From the NCBI GenBank assembly GCA_905160935.1, contig CAJHZI010000783.1, positions 108,424 to 172,423 of the forward strand: 64,000 bases of DNA. Direction: 5' to 3'. Origin of the DNA: Enchytraeus crypticus (lineage: Eukaryota > Annelida > Clitellata > Enchytraeida > Enchytraeidae). Positions 1-10,789 of the stretch are shown one piece after another. The stretch's first letter is position 1; each line of letters begins with the position of its first letter. The position numbers and the translations under genes were made by a program. A model generated the notes under the pieces. The model was not told the origin of the DNA. It saw nothing but the letters and a program-made list of their open reading frames with translations, and did no database searches.

Positions 1-28
1 GCAATATTCTTTATTTCTTACTTTCTTT

Positions 29-39
29 CTCTCTCCCTC

Positions 40-98
<59 letters not shown>
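29..98. repeat. (CT)n microsatellite
   Basis: Almost pure CT run at the window start. Confidence 0.95.
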
Positions 99-101
<3 letters not shown>

Positions 102-498
102 ATTCATGAGCTAAACTTGTTTTATACTCATTATACGGTTTTTCTACCCTGTACTGCTCTGCTAGTTAAATGCAGCATACCGAAGTATATAACAATTTCA
201 ATCGATTGCTGTTGAAATTCGATATATAAATAATATGTTATAGTTGTGCCAAATGGTGATTGGAAGAAGTTCAAGTTTTGATGTCATTACTGTGTAGCGT
301 AAAGCAATCAGTCAATGCAAAGTTAACGTCAATTTCGTCGATTCACCATGATATAGGTGAAAAGTCGTTGACTAATTTTCAAATTTTTTACAGTTTTACT
401 TTGTTGATTTGGCCAACCAACGTTGAAAAAAAGAAGAAGCAAAGAGAATGTTAGAAGGACAGTAGAAGTAGCGTGAACTGTGTGATGGAAAGAAACAA

Positions 499-500
<2 letters not shown>

Positions 501-555
<55 letters not shown>

Positions 556-650
556 GAGAGAGAAACAGAGAGAGAAACAGAAAGAGAGAGAGAGAAACAG
601 AGAGGAGAGAGAAGGGAGACACAGAGAGAGAGAGAGAGAGAGAAGAGAAT
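501..650. repeat. (GA)n microsatellite, imperfect
   Basis: Pure GA to 550, then GA with AAACAGAGAG interruptions. It creates spurious serine/leucine-rich frames. Confidence 0.95.
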
Positions 651-844
651 AGGAGTGAGATAAAAGAGCGAGAAAGGCCATTGAGGCTGAACAGGGTGCT
701 GAAGATGATTGATATTGAGATTTCCTGTGGGAAAGTAGAGGTCTACAGCGTGAGGACAGGTTTATACCATTCTACATCTATATCATTCGTAGACATGTAT
801 ATTATTACGTCCAAAATGTGCTTCAACTCGTCTCTTTCTTTTCT

Positions 845-847
<3 letters not shown>

Positions 848-933
<86 letters not shown>

Positions 934-937
934 GTCT
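848..937. repeat. (TC)n microsatellite
   Basis: About 40 uninterrupted TC units, then a CTGTCTCTGTCTC end. Confidence 0.95.
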
Positions 938-1096
938 CTGTTTCTCAATTTATGTGCATATATTAGCTATGTTATATATATATTGAAATATATGAAATCT
1001 ACATGTAAATATATGCCTTCTTCAATAAAGAAATTTTGAGCTTTTGACCTGATTTCCATTTCCATTTAACTGACGTTGGATGCGGTGATTAAGAAG

Positions 1097-1170
1097 GACA
1101 TGAAAATAGGGGATGACTGATGATAAGGTGTGGGACAGAGAGGATTGGAGAAGGTCTATTCGTGTGCCGA
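1097..1170 (+). mobile_element. LINE tail fragment, (GAT)n-tail family, left part
   Basis: Part of a repeat reading GGGGATGACTGATGATAAGG then AGAGAGGATTGGAGAAGGTC. It is interrupted by the foldback element and resumes at 2574. Related copies lie at 18050, 51350 and 52795. Confidence 0.6.
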
Positions 1171-2000
1171 AGCTCCGTCAAGTTGGCTCCGCAACTTCTT
1201 CAAATAAATCCAACTTATATGCAAAAAATTAGAGCTCAATTAGTGCTAATTTTTGCTGTAAGTCTCACAATTAGAGCTCACTCCGTTTGGTACATATTGC
1301 GTACCAAAGTTTTGCAGAGCCAACTTGATGCTGGCTCCGCAACTTTAAAAATCGAATTTGAAACCTATGCTAAAAGTTAGAGCTCAATTAGTGCTAATTT
1401 TTGCTGTAAGTCCCAAAATGGAGCTCTCTCCGTTTGGTACGTATTGCGAACCAAAATATGCGGAGCCAACTTGACGCTGGCTCTGCAACTTTCACATTGG
1501 CTCCGCAACATTATCATAGAAACTTAAAACTATATACAAAATTAGAGCTCAATTAGTGCTAATTTTTACTGCAACTCTCATAATTAGAGCTCGCTCCGTT
1601 AAGTACTTATAGCATACCGGAGCTTTGTGGTACAAATTTGGGGCCAGCGTCAAGTTGGCTCCGCAACCTTCTCGTGTAAACTTAAAAACTATATACAAAA
1701 TTAGAGCTCAATTAGTGCTAATTTTTGCTGCAACTCTCGTAATTAGAGCTCGCTCCGTTCTGTACTTATAGCGTACCGGAGCATTGCGGTACAAATTTGG
1801 AGCAAGTGTCAAGTTGGCTTCGCAACGTTCTCGTGTAAATTTAAAAACTATATACAAAATTAGAGATCAATTTTGTGCTAATTTTTGCTGCAACTCTTAT
1901 AATTGGAACTAGCTCCGTTCCGCACTTATAGCGTACCGGCGCTTTGTGGTTCATTTTTGGAGTTAGCTTCTAGTTGGCTCCGCAAGTTACTCGTAGACCT
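1171..2000 (+). repeat. Internal ~160-bp tandem array of the foldback element
   Basis: The block containing TTAGAGCTCAATTAGTGCTA recurs at about 1229, 1377, 1540, 1699 and 1859 (spacings 148-163 bp). Each is followed by a variant of GAGCTCGCTCCGTT and a GGCTCCGCAAC block. The left terminal repeat is thus the first unit of a tandem array. Confidence 0.8.
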
Positions 2001-2311
2001 ATGTAATTGAAAACCATCAATTTGTAAATTAGCGTATACAGTTACAGCTATATAGCAAATTTGTGCTCAATAAGCGCTAATATGGGTTTCATGCGATAGC
2101 CAGTTTGACCTACACTTTCTAATTCTGACTGCCATCTCCCGTCTTAATATGAATCTTATCTGATTGATAATTGTGGATCGAATTCCGAAATGTTGTAATT
2201 GACTTTCACAGATGTTGACGAAATTTTCACTTTAATACAGCATTGCATCAGTTTAACTGTTACCGAGATGGTATTTTGGGTGTTTGGATATTGGATGTGT
2301 GGTGACGCTGG

Positions 2312-2346
<35 letters not shown>

Positions 2347-2573
2347 TGAGATGAAAAGATCAGAAAACAATAAGATGAGAGAAAATGTAGCCTGGCTATC
2401 GCGTGAAACCGATATTAACGCTGATTGAGCATAAACTTTGGTACGTAATATGTACCAAACGGAGTGAGCTCTAATTGTGGGACTTGCAGCAAAAATTAGC
2501 ACTAATTGAGCTCTAATTTTTGCATATAAGTTGGATTTTTTTGAAGAAGTTGCGGAGCCAACTTGACGGAGCT
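1171..2573. mobile_element. Foldback DNA transposon with 9-bp target-site duplication
   Basis: Terminal inverted repeats of about 140 bp begin AGCTCCGTCAAGTTGGCTCC at the left end and its complement at the right (positions about 1171-1313 and 2430-2573, nearly identical). The element is flanked by GTGTGCCGA at 1162-1170 and again at 2574-2582. Removing the element and one copy rebuilds a repeat seen intact at 18050-18150. No transposase is visible, so it is non-autonomous. A 9-bp duplication is typical of Mutator-like elements, but that class assignment is inference. An internal (GAT)n run lies at about 2316-2346. Confidence 0.88.
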
Positions 2574-2625
2574 GTGTGCCGATCCTAGTTAAACTGGGAT
2601 TTAATGGAAGAAGATGATGATGATG
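2574..2625 (+). mobile_element. LINE tail fragment, (GAT)n-tail family, right part
   Basis: Begins with the duplicated GTGTGCCGA, continues CCTAGTTAAACTGGGATTTA and ends in (GATGAT)n. This is the 3' end of the copy split by the foldback element. Confidence 0.6.
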
Positions 2626-3005
2626 ATGACCTTATTTCCATTACCTTCTTCAGCTTTTGATATTCTAGTAAACATTGAACAAAAAGTTCAATGTTTACTA
2701 ATTAATGTGTTCTTGAATTTTTCTGAACAAATATGAAAGACGGTCAAAAGTAAGGATATCATAGTTACAATTTTTAGTGTTTATACATTGAACATTTCAT
2801 ATTGTAGAATTTTAAAGTTTGTAACCATTTAGGTTCAATCTTTAAAATAGAACCAAAATGTTGAAAATGCATACATCTACATGTATACTCAGCACACTTT
2901 CATAAAGACGCTGAAAACTTATTTTTTTTCAAGCATATCTCAAATATCTCTGACATTGTATAGATTTCGAATGAGATAGGCCGGTATGGATGTACGTGAA
3001 ATATG

Positions 3006-3110
3006 CATTCTCTCTCTCTTAGTGAACTGCCTACTGGCAGATCAATGATATATAACGCCTCTACTCATCCCCATCTACCGTCTTTCTCTTCATGTCCACA
3101 TACGAGTGGA
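3006..3110 (-). mobile_element. RTE-like LINE tail, minus strand
   Basis: Reverse complement gives ATGAAGAGAAAGACGGTAGA, then CTGCCAGTAGGCAGTTCACT and AAGAGAGAGAGA. Short 5'-truncated copy. Confidence 0.65.
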
Positions 3111-3149
3111 TCTTTAAATTATGTATAACATTCCTTATGATATACCATT

Positions 3150-3215
3150 ATTCTTGGGGGATTCTGCTAATGATGAGGTGGACCCCTATGCCTTCCTCAG
3201 CTTCGACTAAAACAT
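3150..3215 (-). mobile_element. SINE-C internal fragment
   Basis: TTCTTGGGGGATTCTGCTAA and GAGGTGGACCCCTATGCCTT match the middle of SINE-C in reverse. Confidence 0.5.
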
Positions 3216-3548
3216 TTACTGGGCAGGGACGTCATTCCCTGAGAAAACAATCCTGTTTAAATATGCATTAACATTATATATTTCTGTTTATTGATTATTG
3301 CTGCATAAATCCAACATACCCACTCATCGCCTGGTCTACTACATCAGACGCTATGGAGTCGAGCAGCGTGGCTACACACTGCAGTGCACGTGTTAATTTA
3401 AAGTTTGTAACCATCAACCCAGAACAAGATCATTCCGTCCAGAAACTCAAGTAGATTTTCAAACAGGTTCATGGATTAAAAAGTACATTGTGGGTGAATA
3501 TACTTCACATTTTTATTCCTTTGATATAAACTATTCGATCCAAATGTT

Positions 3549-3561
3549 TGGAGAGAGAGAG

Positions 3562-3592
<31 letters not shown>

Positions 3593-3620
3593 GAAAGGTT
3601 GAGAGAGAGAGAGAGAGTGA
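3549..3620. repeat. (GA)n microsatellite
   Basis: Imperfect GA run with AAAGAAAG interruptions. Confidence 0.9.
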
Positions 3621-4470
3621 ACCGTATTTATTTATTTGCATTTGAGTTAAAGTACGTTTACCAAGCATATACCTCAAAGCATATAGCAAATAAACAGCCG
3701 TCAGAACGACACAATTAAAAGCACTATCTATAGCTGACTACCGGCAATATTAAACTATAAAGCATATGTTGATATACCCGTAAAGATTAAGGTAGTACAA
3801 CATACTAAAGACATATGAGATTAATATTTCTTCAAAAAAATTTAAGATTACAAACAGTATGCCTTGGTTTTCCTGTACAACAAAGCGTGATGATGAAGAC
3901 TAAAAGTGCCCCAGTGAAGTACGTAGCTCTCTTATCGTTAATTCCAGATTTTTCCGACTGTAACTCATACATGTCAGCCATTAGCAAGCTGATTCGCTAC
4001 TGAATGAGTATAGCGGTTGTGAATTGACTTAAATCATTTCCTTGCTTTATGCGATATCGGGCATAAGACAATTCTCATAACCAGAGGTAATAGATAAAAT
4101 TTTAAAATAATCTCGTCGTCAAGAACTGGTTTAAAATTTCCAAATAATTAAACTTGTTAATTTTTATCTCTATAAAGTTTTATTTATTTTAAAATTTAGA
4201 CGTTTCTAATGTCATTTCATATTCTTACATTTTATCCGTGCTGTCTCCTCCAAACTGTTTCATTCAAGGCGCAAACTACAGCAATGTCCCTCATTGGCGA
4301 TGAAATTTCTACACAATTTACGAAATAAACTTTAAGCATGATAGTGTTACATAAGCTTCTAAAGCACTAATAATACATTTTATCCTTCGTCTCAGTATCA
4401 AATGGTAGGAAACTGAAATAATTAAAGTAAGGCAGAAACCATTCTTCATCAGTTAATTCTTATGAAAATA
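3620..4470. other. No feature seen
   Basis: AT-rich sequence. The 62-codon frame at 3815 has no recognisable domain, codon signature or splice context. Confidence 0.6.
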
Positions 4471-4474
4471 CTAA

Positions 4475-4550
4475 GAAGACGAGTGAATGGAGAATGATAT
4501 AAGTTCATGTCCATGGACCTGCAACTTGACAATGCACTCAGAGAAAGTTT
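4475..4550 (+). mobile_element. Possible RTE-like LINE tail fragment
   Basis: CCATGGACCTGCAACTTGAC and AATGCACTCAGAGAAAG resemble the RTE-like tail. Diverged, so only tentative. Confidence 0.4.
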
Positions 4551-4768
4551 ACTGCCAATGGCTCTCATTCAGTAACATACACATAATTAGTGACAGGCAA
4601 TGAAGCGTGCAGATGTTAAATATAAATATTCGCGGCTCGAATCCCCGGTAGACTGGTACCCAGCGCTCTAGAGGCTCGAGGGCGTGCACGTGCGTACATC
4701 TCGTGCTCCGAGGTCCGTGCTGCAATTATAATCTCTTGAGATCCGTGATCAATGTGCCGCAAATAATC

Positions 4769-4769
<1 letters not shown>

Positions 4770-4836
<67 letters not shown>

Positions 4837-5000
4837 AGGAGAGAGAGAGAGAGAGAAGGAGAGAGAGAGAGAAAGAGAATCTGAGAGAGAGATGGAGAGG
4901 GGGGAGAAATGCAAAGAAGAGAAATGAGAGAAAGAAGAGAAGAGGGAGAGAGAGAGAAAGAAGAGAGAAGAAAAAAAGAGCGAAGAAAGGGAGAGAGATA
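4770..5000. repeat. (GA)n microsatellite, long imperfect
   Basis: Pure for about 55 bp, then GA with GGAGAG, AAAGAG and GGGG interruptions. Confidence 0.95.
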
Positions 5001-5096
5001 AATAATATGATAGTAGAAAATTCAATAGTACGAATCCTATAGAGCGACTAGATATAGAGTGAAAAAGAAATAAAGGAATAATTGTAAAACGCTGGT

Positions 5097-5222
5097 AAAG
5101 CTAATGTAAATGTCAGTTTCCTCACTCGAAAGCGATGTCAGTGACAGGTGAGCCCAGGAGTTGAACCCCCGTACATACTTAGTATCGGTTGAATATCTTA
5201 TCGACATCGCCATTGGCTCCTG
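5097..5222 (-). mobile_element. SINE-A copy (tRNA-like head)
   Basis: Reverse complement reads a GAGCC...GGCGATGTCGATAAG box-A-like head, a box-B-like region (GGTTCAACTCC) and a TCGAGTGAGGAAACTGACAT tail. Confidence 0.65.
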
Positions 5223-5699
5223 TCAGTGAGAGAGAGAGAGAATGAGAGAGACAGATTGAGAGATAGAGAGAGATAGAAGAATGAAGATGACAACAAATAA
5301 TGAAAAATAAAATGACACAGTTTTGAGTTATTGAAACTAGAAGGATGATATAATAAAGTTCTCAAAAGGATCAAAAAATTCAAGAATTGAATGAAGAGAA
5401 ATGACCAGAGAAAGTACGCGCTGAATGTAATTAAATGGCGAGACTGTGAGCGATAACTCGGGATTTAGCTGAGCGATATAACGGGATACAGCCGGACCTG
5501 ACACGAAGCAATTAGGAATTAAGTCGATGATTGAACTGAGTGAATACAACTCGTTTAGAATTTCCTGCAGTGCAGCCACGCTATTATATCTTACTGCTTT
5601 AAGTCCAGGCTGAACTTTATTGTATCTTAATGCTCACTTTTGATGGAATATGTTAACGAAACCGTGTATCCGAGCAGCCACTGTGCGAGCCCATCTTAA

Positions 5700-5820
5700 G
5701 ATAGTAAATTATGCCGATTGAACGGTCGAGTTAGCAACTCTCCTGCTTGATAAGTAGTAGCTCATCGATTCGAATCTCAGCCGGACCGATTAAGACACTA
5801 GCGCTTGTGGTAAACAATCA
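5700..5820 (+). mobile_element. SINE-D copy (tRNA-like)
   Basis: GATTGAACGGTCGAGTTAGC, TCGATTCGAATCTCAGCCGG (box B) and GCGCTTGTGGTAAAC. Related to 27318 and 58795. Confidence 0.55.
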
Positions 5821-6229
5821 TATTTCAAACTAACTCTATTTCAGTTGCTTTCATAAATACTTTCATAAATCTCTCTCTCTCTCACACAGTCTCTCTCCCG
5901 ATGATTTTGTGACAATTGCATGATATACTCAACGACATATATTCTTCTACTGAAGTGACGTAAATAACGTCTACCTCGCATGACGGCACTGACGTTAAAC
6001 CATTATTACTAGTAATATTTTGTTTCGGCATTATGCCGAACCAGCGTCAGATACAATGCGAAACATTTTACCTGTTTTTCCCATAATCTCAACCGATTTC
6101 GGGGTCAATGCTTTTTCATACATTACTGAAGTCTTCATAACTTCCTAAGATTAATTGAATCGCACTCTTCATAGTATCAAGTGGTTGACACAAAGCTGCG
6201 TTTGTTAAAGTAATTCTGTGGAGAACTTC

Positions 6230-6416
6230 AATAGTCCCAGGTCTCAAAAATCACAGGTCCAAATAGTCCCAGGTCCAAATAATTCCAGGTTTCAATAATC
6301 CTAGGTCCAAATAGTCCCTGGTCTCAATAATCCCAGGTTCAAATAGTCCCAGGCCTCAATAGTCCCAGGTCTCAATAGTCTCAGGTCCAAACAGTCCCGG
6401 GTCTCAAAAGTCCCAT
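6230..6416. repeat. ~17-bp tandem repeat (AATAGTCCCAGGTCTC)
   Basis: About 11 imperfect units alternating AGTCCCAGGTCTC and AGTCCCAGGTCCA. No coding role seen. Confidence 0.85.
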
Positions 6417-7690
6417 GGATTCGTTGTTGTAATTCCTAAACGACCATTCGATCAGATAGCGCCTAAAAATACCATATTTATGTAAAAGTATCTTGTATAT
6501 TTTTGGTCTTCAGTTGCTGTCCTCTAAGCACTCTGTTTCTAATCCTCTTCCAAACGGCGGCTCCAAGATACTGTAGTAATACTCACAGTCTGCTATCAAG
6601 ATAGCGGTGAACTGTTGTTTGACAAATGAGTAGATTCCGTAGCACAAACTATCCTGTAGATACCACATGTTATGTAACGTTTACTTTTTAGATCTATGTA
6701 GGTATTATTAGTAGAGACTATGACGTACCACGTGGTATATAGCCTTTACTTTGTAGATATATGCAATTATGAATTTTGGAATTGTTCTTCATTGTCCACT
6801 TCGTGGTTGACAGAAAAGCTTTGCGGAAGCCAAAACTAAGTTCAGTTTCATTGATTTCATCTAAGTTGGTTAGTCTTACTGAATATGTGCAGTTTTAGTT
6901 TGGATTATACATGTAAATATGTTTCGCAGATTCAGAGTAAAAGCTATAAAATCTAAAGGCTACTAAATCCAGTAACTGCTATTAGCAAACTAATAGCGGC
7001 GAATGGCAGGGCCCTTGCTTTTCAGTTTCTTTCAGGCTATAGAGCGGTATCGTGTGAGTTGATACAGCCCTACAGTTCATTAGTGCCTGTTATTAGATCT
7101 ATCACTACCTGTAATCATTATCAACAGCCGCCTGTGTTACAAACCTCTCAACTGTAGCTATAAGCTGATAGCTAAATCGGTGTAGAGTATTGTTAGTAGA
7201 TAAACAACCAACTCCCGCTGTACCAAATTACTAATTATGAATAATATCGAAAACTTTAGCAAAGGTATGAAATAGCTCGATAAACAGTCTCATATAGACC
7301 AAACTTAACAGAACACCGTTCACTAAATTAAAGGTTTGTTTTAGTTCAGAAGGCAAAACAGTAATCTTTTGAGAATTTTTAAAGTTTATTTATTCAATGC
7401 TAGCAGTGACACATAGTGAACCTTGACAGAGAAGTAGAAAAGAAAAACTCAAATATAACAAATACTTTCGAGTTCATCAAACAATACGAATATGAAGCGT
7501 CTGTTGAAATTTAAGTTTCTAATTACTCAACAAATCAACTCACAGAATTCTGTTTTTCTTAGCCTCTGCCAGTCCACTATTTATGTTTTCTGCTCAAACC
7601 TATGTAAGAGACGAGAGAGCGCTAAATTTGAATCCATGTATGTATTTCATGTATGTGTTTATTCATGCTGATTCACCGAGGACAACCTAA
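6417..7690. other. No feature seen
   Basis: AT-rich unique-looking sequence with no long frame, tRNA-like box or repeat shared within the window. Confidence 0.6.
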
Positions 7691-7699
7691 TGACCGATC

Positions 7700-8095
7700 A
7701 TGTTGCTTCTTCTTCAGGGCAGTGCCAAGTGGCAGGTTCAAGGTACATATTCATACTCAAAGTCTGTTTTCTCGCTCCATAAGAGCACTCCTTAGATCAA
7801 CAAGTTAATCCCTTCACAAAGTCTGTGCCTTAACCTTACCTTATGTAACCTATAGCTTAGGAAATTATGGCTTCTGAGGTGGTTTCCCGTTGCCTTCCTC
7901 AGTTTGGTGGATTAATTACCATTTAATCCTGGGGGAAAATATTTCATGGTGAGGTGGGTCCCCTCTTGCCATCCTCAGCTCCTACCTTTAGTCGCCTCTT
8001 ACGTACACGCGGCAGATTGTTTGCGGTTGCCCAATTCTGCAGTGGTCCAACCACACCCGAGCACAACATGGGGAAATCATTATGCAAGCTCATGT
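7700..8095 (-). mobile_element. SINE-C copy, minus strand
   Basis: About 400 bp homologous to 57715-58115 in reverse: AGTGCCAAGTGGCAGGTTCA, TCGCTCCATAAGAGCACTCC, TCCTGGGGGAAAATATTTCA and GTCGCCTCTTACGTACACGC. An open frame here (7946-8224) is repeat-derived, not a gene. Confidence 0.75.
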
Positions 8096-9477
8096 TGCAG
8101 GCTTAGCCAAATAAAATATGCAAATCAGATTAACAGCAACAGAGCTACGAAAGTACAAAAAACTATCAAAATTGCGATGGTCAGAAAATCCTACTTCAAT
8201 CCGAAACCCTTTATGGATTGTTAGACTTCCGGTGGAGAAACATCCATCACCCTCTCACCTCTCCTGGGCGGAAGTGCTGGTGGTTCGAATGTCCTGATCC
8301 ATTAACCTCGTTGATCTGATACAGTATGAACACGATTAATCCGTCAGAAGGTCAATTCAAACCATGAGAGCCATAAACCGCGCAGATCGTATCAATCCGA
8401 CCACTGCTGCACTTGTCATCAGTGTGAAAGTGCAGCAGAAGTGCAAGATAATTCATCCAGCACTTCCTATGCTGATTCATCGGTCGTCCAGAACGATGAA
8501 TCCACAATTTCTCTGTTAGTGTTTGGGAAATGTTTAAAGATGTAACATAACTAGTCTTATGCCGCAAATTGTGGTTCTATATCTTAATTTCCATAAGTAA
8601 AATGTAAACATTTTTGACATGTTATGTAGAAATAAAGCAAACTAGTGATTTTTTGTGTCTTTAATGCAATATCTCTGATAAGAGTAGTCTTAGAAGCCTA
8701 TTATCTGCACATGTAAAATAGTAGATAATATGATTGGTATGTAATAATATGTTTTAATATCTAGCAACTGTTTTGATTGAAATTACTGTCTTTATATGAC
8801 TGTAAAGAAAACTTTCGGAAGGGCAAACATTTAGTGAACATTTTGGAATTTAATTCTAAGGCCTAACATCTCTTAGAAATCTCTAGAAAGTAAGAGACAG
8901 GTTTAAAAAGACTTTAATTATTTTTCAAAGTCAAATTGAATTTTAGAATTTTTATTGACTATTTTCTGAAAGTCAAGTTGTTTGAATTTTAAGTGCTTAT
9001 GATAGTTTCAGAGCCCATTGAATGATTTCCACTTAATAATTTTCTCACTGATATACTAGTCTATATAGTTACATCTAAATCACCATTTGCAATAATATTT
9101 ATCTATAAATATTCATTTGTACTAGATTAAAATAAATAAATAGGCGTAATGAATACCATTAAATGGTAGTAAATTCTCGATTGAAAATAAATCCTTGAAA
9201 TATGCTTATGACGATTACGCTAAAATTTCTTCCCTGGTTAACATAACGTCGCTTTTTGTTTCTCATCAGATTAACTACAACAGGGGCTAGACCCCAGGGG
9301 CCTGTGATGTGTGCTAAATCGAAATTAGAAGTTAGTGATATGCGGCACTACCATGGAATCATGGCCAAGCAACTCGATGCAAATAAACATTGCTAATAAT
9401 TAAAATTGAAATATGTATAGGTGCGGAAGTTGATATATATTTTTATGCTATATTAAATCATTATATACTGTATAATT

Positions 9478-9478
<1 letters not shown>
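8096..9478. other. No confident feature
   Basis: Some higher-GC sequence at 8220-8570 with a 71-codon minus-strand frame of no recognised family; otherwise AT-rich. Confidence 0.5.
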
Positions 9479-9535
<57 letters not shown>

Positions 9536-9555
9536 GTATATATTATTTAGTAATC

Positions 9556-9588
<33 letters not shown>

Positions 9589-9603
9589 ATATAATATATA
9601 CAT

Positions 9604-9663
<60 letters not shown>

Positions 9664-9681
9664 TTAATTTATGCATTTTGG

Positions 9682-9740
<59 letters not shown>
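9479..9740. repeat. (TA)n microsatellite block
   Basis: Three or four TA runs separated by short AT-rich linkers and one (TG)n patch at 9651-9662. Confidence 0.95.
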
Positions 9741-9741
<1 letters not shown>

Positions 9742-10137
9742 TAAAATATTTTTATATTTATTGCGTTATATATTAAATATATCTTAAATAATGTATATTT
9801 TATTATATTTATATATGTAAGTATAATAAATCAATATAATAAATATATACAATAAATATTATACATTAATAAAATAAATAAATATAATATATTTATTTTA
9901 AACTAGATTTAGCTTTTCTAAGGGGTAAAGTCTATTAAAAGAGGTCATAAAAGACAGAATTAAAAGAAATTGAGACAGAGGCAGGTCGAGTTTAGGTTTG
10001 TTAAATGATTTAAAGATCCATTCATATGTGAACATGAAGAGAAAACGGAATGTCTTCCATTGGAGAAGCGTGGAGGCTTTAAAAAAGGTTCTCTGTTTTC
10101 AATTGTTTTTCCATTGGTTCTCTCGTTATATAGCAAC

Positions 10138-10189
<52 letters not shown>

Positions 10190-10789
10190 TTCAAGTTACG
10201 CTTTTAAGATATAGAATTCTCCTTGGTGCTCACTAGGCATTCCAAGGTATCATCCCCATCGTGATATCGATGAATGTTTTTAAAATTTTTGTATCGATAT
10301 ATTGTAAACTTCTATTTATATCTGAAGAGCGGTCATGATTGCTCAAGATTGCATGCGTGGTTATTTGTAAGATCTTCGTTCAATCTTTCTAGTGATGTTT
10401 TGCTCTGAACATCGTCGTGGCTGTATTTTACGATGTAAGTTTATTATTGTAGGATGATGGAGGTATATCGTAGTATTTAAAGAGTAAACACCGAGTCAAG
10501 CATGTGTAGTTATGCTTACTAACTTTGCTAGAGAGATTTGTACACCGATACCGGTATTCATTCTCGAGTTGATGTAATCGCTGTCGAGATGCTATCGTGA
10601 AGATATTGTTGATCCATGCTTGACCTCTCTCGCTTTTAACTTCTGTGCTGTACCGGTTGAGTGACCCGGTTTAAAACATTTCTGATATACAGGCTGTAAT
10701 GAGTTCGAATTTTAGTTAGTCGCCTCTGACAGTATCTTTCTAATAGGAAACAATAAATTGGTTTTAGCATCTAGCTACATCTACTTTCT

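Noticed and set aside
329..1039. Serine/leucine-rich open frames on both strands
   Set aside because: Produced by (GA)n/(TC)n microsatellites, which have no stops in any frame; no non-repeat sequence of coding character.
5337..5579. 80-codon minus-strand frame with amphipathic leucines
   Set aside because: No recognised family; possible acceptor (GCACTGCAG) but no matching donor or partner exon.
7946..8224. 92-codon plus-strand frame
   Set aside because: Lies antisense inside a SINE-C copy; the same repeat elsewhere gives unrelated frames.
9390..9776. 128-codon plus-strand frame
   Set aside because: Tyr-Ile repeats from (TA)n; no domain, no splice context.
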